Below, piece by piece: positions 1 through 7,640 of a stretch of 64,000 bases of DNA. The DNA comes from CAZQFV01 sp964613665. Lineage in GTDB: Bacteria > Chloroflexota > Chloroflexia > DTKN01. The notes below the pieces were generated by a model. That model did no database searches and was not told where the DNA came from. It saw only the letters and a program-made list of their open reading frames with translations. Where the stretch lies: the NCBI GenBank assembly GCA_964613665.1, contig CAZTIG010000002.1, forward strand, positions 62,001 through 126,000. The letters run 5' to 3'. Within the stretch, counting starts at the first letter, position 1. The number at the start of each line of letters is the position of its first letter. The position numbers and the translations under genes are program-made.

Positions 1-36
1 CGGATCGCGGTAATGGTTCCCGGCATCGTGCCCCCG

Positions 37-1185
37 TCACGCTCCCGCCTGGGCCACGCTGCGCCCGATGATCATCCGCTGCACCTCGCTCGTCCCCTCG
101 CCGATGGTCATCAGACGCACATCGCGGTAGATGCGCTCGACGGCATACTCGCGGCTGTAGCCGTAGCCGCCGTGGATCTGCACGGCCTTGTAGGCGACGC
201 GTTCGGACATCTCGCTGGTGAACAGCTTGGCCATGGACGCCTCGACACTGAAGCGCTGGCCCCGGTCCTCCAGCCAGGCAGCGTGGCGGACCAGGAGCCG
301 GCCGGCGAGGACCTCGGTGGCCATGTCGGCCAGCATGAACTGGATGGCCTGGTGCTCGGCCAGGGGCTTGCCGAAGGCGCAGCGCTGCAAAGCATACTGG
401 CGGGCTTCCTCCAGGGCTCCCTGGGCCAGGCCCACGGCCAGCGCGCTGATGCCCACCCGGCCGCTGTCCAGGATGGCCATTGTCTGGTGCAGGCCCCGCC
501 CGCGCTCGCCCAGGAGGTTGTCCTTGGGAACGCGCACGTCCTCGAGAGTGAGCGAATGGGCCGGCGAGCCGCGCAGTCCCATCTTCTTCTCCTTGGGACC
601 GATAGTCAGGCCGGGGCGGTCCGTCTCCACCAGCATGAGGGAGAAAGCACGCGTGCCCGCGCCGGGGTCGGTGCGCAAGAAGACCACGATCACATCGGTC
701 AGGCTGGCGTTGGTGATCCAGGCCTTGCTGCCGCTGATCACCCAGGAGTCTCCCTCCTCCACGGCAGTGCAGCGGGCCGCCGCCAGGTCGGAGCCGGCGT
801 CCGGCTCGGTCAGAGCCAGGCAGCCGAGGGAATCGCCGCTGGCCATGCGCGGCAGGAAGCGCTCCTTCTGCTCCGGCGTGCCCCAGCGCACGATGGGCAG
901 CACCCCCAGGCAGGTGTGGGCCTCCAGGGCCAGCCCGGTGCCCCCGCATGCCCGCGCGATCTCCTCCAGGGCGACGGTGATGCTGACATTGTCCACGGGC
1001 AGTCCCCCGTACTCCTCGGGGATGGTCAGCCCCAACAGCCCCAGGCCGGCCATCTTGCGGACCACATCGCGGGGCAGCTCGGCCTGCTCATCGGTCTCGT
1101 GGGCGCGGGGCCGCAGCTCCTTCTCGGCGAAATCCCGCACCATCTGGCGGAGCATCTCCTGTTCCTCATTGAGCCGAAAGTCCAT
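37..1185 (-). CDS. Acyl-CoA dehydrogenase
   Basis: 382 aa FAD enzyme that introduces the alpha-beta double bond in an acyl-CoA thioester; family length is about 380. The N-terminal helical domain begins MDFRLNEEQEMLRQMVRDF. The FAD/substrate segments LTEPDAGSDLAA and SKAWITNAS are present, and the C-terminal signature IHGGYGYSREYAVERIYRD carries the Glu used as catalytic base in many family members. I chose the ATG at 1185 because AAAGGAGG lies just upstream; the 72 residues of open frame before it look non-coding. Chain-length specificity cannot be read from sequence; short or branched acyl-CoA is plausible. It has its own promoter and lies 245 bases downstream of recA. Confidence 0.93.
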   Translation of the reverse strand: MDFRLNEEQEMLRQMVRDFAEKELRPRAHETDEQAELPRDVVRKMAGLGLLGLTIPEEYGGLPVDNVSITVALEEIARACGGTGLALEAHTCLGVLPIVRWGTPEQKERFLPRMASGDSLGCLALTEPDAGSDLAAARCTAVEEGDSWVISGSKAWITNASLTDVIVVFLRTDPGAGTRAFSLMLVETDRPGLTIGPKEKKMGLRGSPAHSLTLEDVRVPKDNLLGERGRGLHQTMAILDSGRVGISALAVGLAQGALEEARQYALQRCAFGKPLAEHQAIQFMLADMATEVLAGRLLVRHAAWLEDRGQRFSVEASMAKLFTSEMSERVAYKAVQIHGGYGYSREYAVERIYRDVRLMTIGEGTSEVQRMIIGRSVAQAGA

Positions 1186-1276
1186 GGGGCCCTCCTTTGG
1201 CGAGTCCGCGCGGCGGTCAGGCGGCAAGCCGGCACGGTGGCAGGCCAGCAGCCACGCCCCGGCTCTGCCGCCCCGC

Positions 1277-1304
1277 ATTATAGCACGCCGCCTGCCGGTG
1301 TCAA
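1277..1304 (-). promoter_or_regulatory. Promoter of acyl-CoA dehydrogenase gene
   Basis: On the minus strand TTGACA (1304-1299), 16 bp spacer, TATAAT (1282-1277), with TG before the -10. It predicts a leader of about 85 nt to the start at 1185. Near-consensus sigma70-type. Confidence 0.75.
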
Positions 1305-1430
1305 AAAGAACCGCCGCCCCTGCGCTTTGCCTCTGCACGCAGAGACGCAGAGGCGCGGGGACCGCAGCAGGCTGTCCGAAAGACCACTGCGCCCTCCGCA
1401 CCTCGGCATCTCCGTACCTGTCGGAACGGG

Positions 1431-2483
1431 TTACAGCTCCTCCTCCGGCTCTTCCTCCTCTTCCTCCTCCTCGCCGGCCGTGACCGTCGGAGGCAGTATC
1501 GTGGCACCGCTGCGGATCCGGGCTTCCAGGGCCTGCGCGAGCTCGGGGTGCTGGCGCAGGTACTCCCGTGCCCCCTCGCGCCCCTGCCCAAGCCGCTCCT
1601 CGCCAAAATAGTAGAACGAGCCGGTCTTGGTGACAGGGCCCAGGTCCAAGCCCACGTCCAGCAGGTTCCCCTCTTTGGAGATGCCCTCGTTGTAGATGAT
1701 GTCGAACTCGGCCTGGCGGAAGGGCGGCGCCACCTTGTTCTTGACCACCTTGACCCGCACGCGGCTGCCGATGACCTCGGTCCCCTTCTTGATTGCCTCC
1801 AGGCGGCGGATGTCCAGCCGCACCGAGGCGTAGAACTTTAGTGCCTTGCCGCCGGTAGTTGTCTCGGGGTTGCCGAACATCACCCCGATCTTTTCCCGTA
1901 GTTGGTTGATAAAGACCACGGCCGTCCTGGACTTGCTGATCGCGCCGGAGAGCTTGCGCAGGGCCTGCGACATCATGCGCGCCTGCATGCCGGGAAGTGA
2001 ATCGCCCATGTCGCCTTCCAGCTCGGCCCGCGGGACCAGCGCAGCTACCGAGTCCACCACGACCAGGTCCACGGCCCCGCTGCGCACTAGCGTCTCGCAG
2101 ATCTCCAGGGCCTGCTCACCCGTATCGGGCTGGGAGATGAGCAGGTCTTCGAGGTTGACCCCACAGGACGCCATGTACTTGGGGTCGACGGCATGCTCGA
2201 TGTCGATATACGCTGCCACCCCGCCCAGCTTCTGCGTTTCGGCGACGATGTGCTGGGCCAGCGTCGTCTTGCCGGAGGCATCGGGGCCAAAGATCTCGGT
2301 GACGCGCCCGCGAGGGATACCCCCGACCCCCAACGCCAGGTCCAGAGCGATCGAGCCGGTGGGAATCGTCGAGACTTCCATCCTTTCCGCCGCCTCTCCC
2401 ATGCGCATGATCGAACCCTTGCCGAAGCGACGGTCGATCTGGCCGATCGCCGCCGCCAACGCCTTGCCACGCTGTTCGTCCAT
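1431..2483 (-). CDS. recA: Recombinase RecA
   Basis: 350 aa strand-exchange ATPase and SOS co-protease. Walker A is GPDASGKTT (commonly GPESSGKTT). The catalytic Glu motif reads IDIEHAVDP, where most RecAs have DAEHA; the Glu is kept. Further conserved stretches are LLISQPDTGEQALEI, VVDSVAAL, and GNPETTTGGKALKFYASVR in loop L2 and the following core. The C-terminus ends in an acidic run with more than a dozen Glu, as in many RecAs. The ATG at 2483 is preferred over a GTG one codon earlier because AGGAGG sits about 8 nt upstream. Two promoters lie upstream. recX is not adjacent. Confidence 0.97.
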   Translation of the reverse strand: MDEQRGKALAAAIGQIDRRFGKGSIMRMGEAAERMEVSTIPTGSIALDLALGVGGIPRGRVTEIFGPDASGKTTLAQHIVAETQKLGGVAAYIDIEHAVDPKYMASCGVNLEDLLISQPDTGEQALEICETLVRSGAVDLVVVDSVAALVPRAELEGDMGDSLPGMQARMMSQALRKLSGAISKSRTAVVFINQLREKIGVMFGNPETTTGGKALKFYASVRLDIRRLEAIKKGTEVIGSRVRVKVVKNKVAPPFRQAEFDIIYNEGISKEGNLLDVGLDLGPVTKTGSFYYFGEERLGQGREGAREYLRQHPELAQALEARIRSGATILPPTVTAGEEEEEEEEPEEEL

Positions 2484-2552
2484 CACGTTTCCTCCTGTCC
2501 GGACTCACTGACCCGCCCTGGCCCCAGGCTATCCTATCGCCGGGCTGCTCCT

Positions 2553-2581
2553 ATTATAGCACATTTGTTTGATTCATGCAA
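2553..2581 (-). promoter_or_regulatory. recA proximal promoter
   Basis: TTGCAT (2581-2576), 17 bp, TATAAT (2558-2553) on the minus strand, with an extended TGC before the -10. It would start transcription about 60 nt before recA. Confidence 0.75.
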
Positions 2582-2593
2582 AGAGCACTCCCA

Positions 2594-2629
2594 CGAACGC
2601 ATGATAGCACACTTGCGCCTCCTTGTCAA
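2594..2629 (-). promoter_or_regulatory. recA distal promoter with a possible SOS half-site
   Basis: TTGACA (2629-2624), 17 bp, TATCAT (2606-2601) on the minus strand, again with TGTGC before the -10. A CGAAC followed by four bases and GATAG (2594-2607, plus-strand reading) overlaps the -10. It matches one half of the Gram-positive LexA box (CGAAC-N4-GTTCG) well and the other half poorly, so SOS control is only possible. Confidence 0.6.
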
Positions 2630-2706
2630 TACTTCGCGCAAGCAGTCTCTCTACTGCCGGCGGAATCGAGGCGGCGGTCGCTGGCACTCACGATGCTGCC
2701 CATGCG

Positions 2707-3972
2707 TCACTGGCCGCGCAGGACGCGCTCGTACACGTGGTAGACACGCTGGTAGACCTGCTCCCAGGTCATCTCCCGCAGGACCTTCTCCTGGCCCCGC
2801 CGGCCCAGCGTCCGGCCGAGCGCCGGGTCGTCCAGCAGCCGGGCGATGATCCCCGCCAGGGCGGCCACATCGCCGAAGCGCACCAGGAACCCATCGCTGC
2901 CGTCTTCGATCACCGCCGGCACCCCACCGGCCCGGGCCCCGATCACCGGCACGCCGTTGGCCCAAGCCTCCAGATAAACGATGCCGAATGAGTCGGTGCA
3001 GGAGGGCATGCAGAAGATATCGCCGGCGGCCAGAAGGTCCCGCTTCTCCTCGTCGGAGATAAAGCCCAGCACGTGCAGCCGGGACGACAGCTCGGCTGGC
3101 AAGCGTTCCAGGTAGCGACGCAGCGGTGTCATCGGCAGGCCGACCAGGACCAGGTGGGCGGGGCAGCCCTGCGCCCAGAGTAGGCGCATGGCCTCGACTG
3201 TGTGGATGGTGCCCTTGTCGTAGGCCAGGGTGCCTACGTAGAAGACAATCGGCCCCTCCAGTCCGTGCTTCTGACGGAACCGGCGGCCATCCCCTCCGCA
3301 GACCTCGGCGGGGTTGATCCCGGCCCCCGTGCAGAAGATGCGCTCGCGCGGCACTCCCCGTGCGGCCAGGAAGTCGCTCTCCAGGGCGGTCATGGTGATC
3401 AGGGCGTCGGCCTGGCGCAGGATATCCATCTGCTGTCGCATGGTGTAGTAGCGCTGCACGCGGCGCTCGCCGGGGGCTCCGAGGTGGATGGCCGGCGCGA
3501 TGAGGAAGGGGATGTCCCGCCGGCGGGCAAAAGCCACGGCCGGCCACAGCATGAAATCCAGGGTGATGTTGGATCCGTGGACCACATCAAAGGCCGTCTC
3601 CGTCTGCGCCAGGTACGATTCCAGGGTCGGCAGCTGCGGCGTGAAGCGCACCAGCCAGCGCAGGAGGCCTGTGGTATCCACCGGCAGGTCGGAGATCTCG
3701 GCCATCAGCCTGCGGTACACGCTGAAGAAAAAGGGCCGGTTCAACCGCCGCTGCACCGGGAAGCGGCGCACCTCCACGCCGTTGACGACCTCCTCGGGCG
3801 GCCCCACCGTGAGCCGCCCCCGCGCCCAGAAGTGCTCCAGCTCGCCGGCATCGGTAGTGACCACGGTCACCCGGTGGCCGTCCGCGACCAGCCGCTCGGA
3901 CATCTCCTGGAAGAAGCGCTGCGAGCCGCCGATCCAGGGGTAGTAGCCCTGACTGACGTGCAGAGCGTGCAT
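2707..3972 (-). CDS. GT4-type glycosyltransferase
   Basis: 421 aa GT-B fold glycosyltransferase. The N-terminal acceptor domain starts MHALHVSQGYYPWIGGSQRF, the usual opening of GT4 enzymes. The C-terminal donor domain contains VLGFISDEEKRDLL and the EX7E-like region DSFGIVYLEAWANGVPV, followed by the GVPAVIEDG nucleotide-sugar loop. The start at 3972 follows the stop of the small upstream gene by only 4 nt, so the two are probably co-translated. Likely substrates are NDP-sugars for a cell-surface glycan; acceptor unknown. No other glycan genes are nearby, so it is an orphan transferase. Confidence 0.88.
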   Translation of the reverse strand: MHALHVSQGYYPWIGGSQRFFQEMSERLVADGHRVTVVTTDAGELEHFWARGRLTVGPPEEVVNGVEVRRFPVQRRLNRPFFFSVYRRLMAEISDLPVDTTGLLRWLVRFTPQLPTLESYLAQTETAFDVVHGSNITLDFMLWPAVAFARRRDIPFLIAPAIHLGAPGERRVQRYYTMRQQMDILRQADALITMTALESDFLAARGVPRERIFCTGAGINPAEVCGGDGRRFRQKHGLEGPIVFYVGTLAYDKGTIHTVEAMRLLWAQGCPAHLVLVGLPMTPLRRYLERLPAELSSRLHVLGFISDEEKRDLLAAGDIFCMPSCTDSFGIVYLEAWANGVPVIGARAGGVPAVIEDGSDGFLVRFGDVAALAGIIARLLDDPALGRTLGRRGQEKVLREMTWEQVYQRVYHVYERVLRGQ

Positions 3973-3976
3973 AGCG

Positions 3977-4237
3977 CTACTCCGCGTGCAGCGCGAGCCG
4001 CTTGCGGGCCTCTTCCATCGCCGTGAGCCACTCCGGCTGCATCTCGGCAATGCGCCCGAACACCCTCTTCTCCAGCCAGCGCTGGCTGACATGGTGACGC
4101 TCGAACCCGCTGCCCGAGGCACCCTTCCACAAGACGGTGCGGTACTCCTCGCGCTCCTCCATCACCGTGTGATAGAGCAGGGCCAACTCCATCTCGCTGA
4201 GCTCAAGCGTGACCGGGTAGGCAGGAGCTTTCGCCAT
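3977..4237 (-). CDS. Small conserved protein of unknown function
   Basis: 86 aa soluble, charged, probably helical protein with no family I recognise. It starts MAKAPAYPVTLEL after AGGAGG and ends four bases before the glycosyltransferase start, indicating an operon. It contains EEREEYRTVLWKG and a C-terminal helix rich in Glu/Arg. No signal peptide, membrane segment or Cys. Coding status is supported by a good ribosome site and close coupling with the gene after it. Confidence 0.7.
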   Translation of the reverse strand: MAKAPAYPVTLELSEMELALLYHTVMEEREEYRTVLWKGASGSGFERHHVSQRWLEKRVFGRIAEMQPEWLTAMEEARKRLALHAE

Positions 4238-4318
4238 CACCGTCCTCCTGGCAGATACGCAGAGGCGATGCCTACAGCGCCCCTGCACACGTGGCACGGA
4301 CCGGCCGTCCCGGTTGCG

Positions 4319-4735
4319 CTACGACTGGTCCCCGTCCATCTGGATTGAATGGCGGATAGGAGCGGCCTTGGCCAGCATCGCTCCCACCGAGCAGTACTTG
4401 TTCTCGGAGAGCTCCACCGCCCGCTCGACGGCCCGTCGGTCGACGCCCTGGCCGCGGACGATATAGACCACCTCGTAGCCGGTGTAGACCTTCGGGTGCT
4501 CCGTAGCCCGCTCTGCCCGCACCACCACCTCCAGTCCGGTGAACGGCTGGCGCTGCTTCTGCAGGATCGACACGACGTCCATCGCCGTGCACCCGGCCAG
4601 CGCCACCAGCACCAGGCCCATGGGGCTGGGGCCCGCGTTCGTCCCCAGCGGGCTATCCAGGAGCAGTGTGTGCCCGCCCGGAGCGTAGGCCTCGCACTGC
4701 AGTCCCTCCTTCCAGACAACGCGCGTTTCAGCCAT
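4319..4735 (-). CDS. OsmC/Ohr-family peroxidase-like protein
   Basis: 138 aa. The two family cysteines are present: one in VALAGCTAMDVV and one in SENKYCSVGAML, the peroxidatic and resolving positions of OsmC-type thiol peroxidases that reduce organic hydroperoxides. Overall length matches the YhfA/OsmC-like branch. The start at 4735 follows GGAGGAG. The gene has its own promoter overlapping the end of the PhaR-like gene and is followed after 81 bp by the small gene and the glycosyltransferase. Confidence 0.9.
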   Translation of the reverse strand: MAETRVVWKEGLQCEAYAPGGHTLLLDSPLGTNAGPSPMGLVLVALAGCTAMDVVSILQKQRQPFTGLEVVVRAERATEHPKVYTGYEVVYIVRGQGVDRRAVERAVELSENKYCSVGAMLAKAAPIRHSIQMDGDQS

Positions 4736-4848
4736 GCCCTCCTCCTGTATCGCCTCAGGGAGCCGGGACCGCAACGAGCGTACTGCCAAGGAAGCTGGCC
4801 GGCGGCGCTGCCCCGTCTGCGGCGGCCCCAGGATGCTCGCTGCGCACT

Positions 4849-4878
4849 ATTATAGCATCCGGCTCTCGCCTTGGTCAA
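4849..4878 (-). promoter_or_regulatory. Promoter of OsmC-family gene
   Basis: TTGACC (4878-4873), 18 bp, TATAAT (4854-4849) on the minus strand with TGC before the -10. It overlaps the last codons of the upstream PhaR-like gene, so osmC can be expressed independently. Confidence 0.65.
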
Positions 4879-5215
4879 GAAGCGCCTGCAGGAGCGTTTC
4901 CAGGCGGGCAACCTCCCCCTCCAGTTGCTGCCACTGGGCACGGGTGGGCAGGCCCAGGATCGCGAGCATATGGCGGGCGGCATCCTCCAGTGGATAGCGG
5001 ATCAGGACAGTGAGTAGCGAAGCCAGGCCGGCCGGCCGCTCCTGGACGATCACCTGGGCCAGCACCTCGGTGGTGATCTCACGGTCGCCCGGGTGCTCCA
5101 GGACGCGCACCTCCTGGCCGGCGCGGATCATGCCGGAGATGTCCTTGAGGTTGACGTAGCAGTGCCCCTCCAGGTGGTAGAGCTTGCGGTTGCCGTAGCG
5201 CCGAATCGTCGGCAA
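4850..5215 (-). CDS. PhaR-like polyhydroxyalkanoate regulator (DNA-binding domain protein)
   Basis: 121 aa. The N-terminus reads PTIRRYGNRKLYHLEGHCYV, matching the PHB accumulation regulator N-terminal domain, which in PhaR proteins binds DNA and polyhydroxyalkanoate granules. I chose a TTG start at 5215: it yields the usual family N-terminus and has GAGGAG about 8 nt upstream. A GTG at 5245 would add ten residues with no ribosome site. The region after residue 50 resembles PhaR second-domain sequence and ends in a coiled-coil-like helix. The phasin-like gene directly upstream supports a role at lipid or polyester granules, though no phaC is in the window. Confidence 0.82.
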   Translation of the reverse strand: MPTIRRYGNRKLYHLEGHCYVNLKDISGMIRAGQEVRVLEHPGDREITTEVLAQVIVQERPAGLASLLTVLIRYPLEDAARHMLAILGLPTRAQWQQLEGEVARLETLLQALLDQGESRML

Positions 5216-5290
5216 GGGGGCAGCTCCTCGGCCGGGGCAGCCCACAGCCTGGACTCCCCGGTCCCTCGTGAACGTGCACCACAGCAGCCG

Positions 5291-5671
5291 CTACCCTTCC
5301 TTCTGCTTCAGGAGGGTCTCGACGCGCTCGGTCAGCCTGTCCAGGCGCTGCTGCAGCGCCTCCAGGTCGGCCCGCCGGGGAACATCCAATGTCTCCAGAG
5401 CACGGCCCAGCCGCTCGCGCACCCGCCCGCCCATCTCATGCAGCCGGCTCCCGCGGCGCTCCTCGACTTCCTTCAGCAGGTCGCGGGCCTGGTCATGGGC
5501 CAGCTCGCCCCTCTCGACCAGCCGGTCGACAAAGGCCTTGGCCTCATCGTACGCCAGGGCCGCCGCTCCCACGCCGGCCAGGAGCACCCGCCGGGCCAGG
5601 GGAAAAAAGTCCCCCGTAGCCTTGACCGGGACCTCTGCCTTCTTGCGCCGGCCTCTCGTCTTCTCGGACAT
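5291..5671 (-). CDS. Phasin-like granule-associated protein
   Basis: 126 aa. A Lys/Arg-rich N-terminus (MSEKTRGRRKKAEV) is followed by a hydrophobic helix (RRVLLAGVGAAALAYDEAKA) and a long amphipathic coiled coil with heptad Leu (ALQQRLDRLTERVETLL). This is the pattern of PhaF/PhaI-like phasins that coat polyhydroxyalkanoate granules. The start at 5671 has GTGGAGG upstream, and a promoter lies 77 bp before it. Transcribed ahead of the PhaR-like gene with a 75 bp gap, probably one operon. Confidence 0.78.
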   Translation of the reverse strand: MSEKTRGRRKKAEVPVKATGDFFPLARRVLLAGVGAAALAYDEAKAFVDRLVERGELAHDQARDLLKEVEERRGSRLHEMGGRVRERLGRALETLDVPRRADLEALQQRLDRLTERVETLLKQKEG

Positions 5672-5747
5672 CGTGCACCTCCACGGTGGTGCAGCAGGAC
5701 AACCGCCAAGTGCGGGTCTCGGGTCATGACGCACCGCGTCATGTGGC

Positions 5748-5776
5748 ATCATAGCACACGGTGCCACGGAAGTCAA
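5748..5776 (-). promoter_or_regulatory. Promoter of phasin-like/PhaR-like operon
   Basis: TTGACT (5776-5771), 17 bp, TATGAT (5753-5748) on the minus strand with TGTGC before the -10. Confidence 0.65.
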
Positions 5777-5810
5777 GTGATGCGGTCTGACATCCGGACA
5801 CATCTCCGCA

Positions 5811-6427
5811 CTACCCATTTCGGTGGGCCTCCAGCCCTGCCAGATAGGCCTCTTGACCCACTGTGGCGGGCATTTCCACGGCTGCGATCGGGGTCTCGGC
5901 CCAACATTCGTGGTGCACCGGCATTTGTGTCAGGATCTCAAAGGCGACATCGAGCTGCTGGCCCGGCAGGCCATAGGACCGCACCTAGTTGACATCGACC
6001 AGGGCGGGCTCGGTGTCGCTGCTGGGGAAGAGACGGTGATCGCCGATGGTGATGATGAAACCGAGGTTGGAGACCTGGCGATCGTTCCCGTGGGTCAGGT
6101 AGACGATTCCTGTGTCGACACCGCTGATCGTCAGCTGCGTGCCAGCCGGCGCGGTGGTGTCGGTGTCGGTCACATAGTCGGTCAACAGCAGAGGGGGAAG
6201 GTCTCCAGGTCCGAGATCGACTGGTCGGACATGCCAACGATGACCGGCGGCGCACCTGCAGCCGGCGGCCGAACCGGCGTGGACTGGGCAGGCAGGGTCG
6301 TCGGCTGCACGCCGGGCTCGGTGCCCTGGACGGGAGGGGAAGTCCGGGGCGACAGCGGTTCGGTGCTGCCGCCGCAAACGCCCAGCAACAGCCTGATAGA
6401 GAGCACGGCCAGCAACGACGTCTTCAT
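5811..6427 (-). pseudogene. Decayed, internally deleted copy of the metallo-beta-lactamase lipoprotein
   Basis: The reading frame starts at an ATG (6427) overlapping the stop of the intact gene, with a lipoprotein-like signal (VLSIRLLLGVCGG). It stops at 6182 after a CCCCC run. The next frame continues with PPLLLTDYVTDTDT and GIVYLTHGN, then NLGFIITIGDHRLF, and stops at 5985. A third frame gives YGLPGQQLDVAFEILTQ to a stop at 5811. These pieces align by eye with two parts of the intact neighbour (PLTLDDWASDVDTP; NQGFLLNLGGFRVF; YHLPNRGIDVALVPYR). The metal-binding THSDPGH core is missing. I infer tandem duplication, internal deletion and at least two frameshifts. A sequencing error could explain a frameshift but not the missing core. 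Confidence 0.72.
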
Positions 6428-7626
6428 GGTGTCCCCTCCTTCTTTGGCCCGCCGCAGGTGGATTCCGTCGCTCCCGGAGGAGCAGGTGGGTACGACAGCG
6501 TGTACGTCTCCATCGGCTGGATCAAAACGGCCTGTGGGAAGAGCGTACGCACCTCCTGCTGGACAGGGCCCAGATCACCTCCCCACGCCGTCGGGATCAC
6601 CACGGCGGCACCGATCCCCTCGGTCACGACGGGCAGGAGATCCTCCCTGATCAGGAACCGGTAGGGCACCAGAGCGACATCGATCCCTCTGTTCGGAAGA
6701 TGGTACGGCCGCAATGCAGCCAGCAGCGACCTGTCGAGGTCGGCGGCGCCAAAGTGGAAGACGCGGAAGCCGCCGAGGTTGAGCAGGAACCCCTGATTGG
6801 GGACGCTGCCGTAGGGGACACTCAGGACCTCTACCTGGACTCCACCGGCCGTGATCGTGGCGCTCCGCCCACCCCAGACCGTGATCGGGCGGCTGCGATC
6901 CCGTATCTCCTCGACGTCCGGGTATCGCGGCTGCACCAGGCTAAAGACATTGGCCGACGAGACGAGCACCGCCTTCGGGTTGTGCAGCAGATACGATACC
7001 ACGATGCGCGGGTCAAAGTGGCCGGGGTCGCTGTGAGTGATCAGGACCACGTCCGCGCCATCGAAGGGCGGCCCGGCGCTGCGCATCGCCGCCGCGGCTG
7101 CGGCGGCGGAGGGGCAACCCAGGGACTCTGGGTCGAAGAGGGCGTCGATCAGGACCTTCTTGCCGCGGGAGCTGAGCACAAAGCCCGCGTTGCAGATGGA
7201 GGTGATCTGGAGCTGCGACTGCTCCAGCACGGTGAAGAGCGCCGCGGTGCTGTCGCACAGGCCGGTCGGATCACAGGCCTGGAGGCGGATTGTCTCCGAC
7301 CCCCTCCAGGCCGGCTCAGCCGGCGCGGCCACCGCTACCCGCTCCGTGATCGTCACGACGAGTTCGGCCGTGCCGGTCACACTCCAGGACAGAGCTGTGA
7401 CAGGGGTGTCCACATCGCTGGCCCAGTCATCCAGCGTCAGCGGGTCAAAAGGCCGGCCGGGGAAGGTGAACTGCTCGGCGATCTCCAGGAGCAGAGGGGG
7501 ACGCGGTCCCGGCGTCGGGTCGGGCGCGGGGGGAAGGGGTCTCGGCACGGGCGTCCGCCCACAGCTGGCCTGCAGGACCAGCAGCCCCAGGACCGCCACC
7601 ATGAGAAGTCGCCTGAGCCAGCCCAT
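6424..7626 (-). CDS. Metallo-beta-lactamase-fold lipoprotein
   Basis: 400 aa. Signal peptide with lipobox (LLVLQASC, Cys near residue 20), then a Pro-rich linker, a beta-sandwich-like module (PFDPLTLDDWASDVDTPV), and a UlaG-like MBL domain. The latter contains VLIDALFDPES, the metal motif LITHSDPGHFD, and a late strand FRVFHFGAADLD. It is probably an exported, membrane-anchored metallohydrolase; substrate unknown. The start at 7626 is 14 nt after the DUF885 stop. Its 3' end overlaps the start of the decayed copy (ATGA). Confidence 0.8.
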   Translation of the reverse strand: MGWLRRLLMVAVLGLLVLQASCGRTPVPRPLPPAPDPTPGPRPPLLLEIAEQFTFPGRPFDPLTLDDWASDVDTPVTALSWSVTGTAELVVTITERVAVAAPAEPAWRGSETIRLQACDPTGLCDSTAALFTVLEQSQLQITSICNAGFVLSSRGKKVLIDALFDPESLGCPSAAAAAAAMRSAGPPFDGADVVLITHSDPGHFDPRIVVSYLLHNPKAVLVSSANVFSLVQPRYPDVEEIRDRSRPITVWGGRSATITAGGVQVEVLSVPYGSVPNQGFLLNLGGFRVFHFGAADLDRSLLAALRPYHLPNRGIDVALVPYRFLIREDLLPVVTEGIGAAVVIPTAWGGDLGPVQQEVRTLFPQAVLIQPMETYTLSYPPAPPGATESTCGGPKKEGTP

Positions 7627-7640
7627 CGGCCCGCCAGCTC

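Noticed and set aside
13..1611. 532-codon plus-strand frame over the acyl-CoA dehydrogenase gene
   Set aside because: Antisense shadow; the minus-strand product has full family homology.
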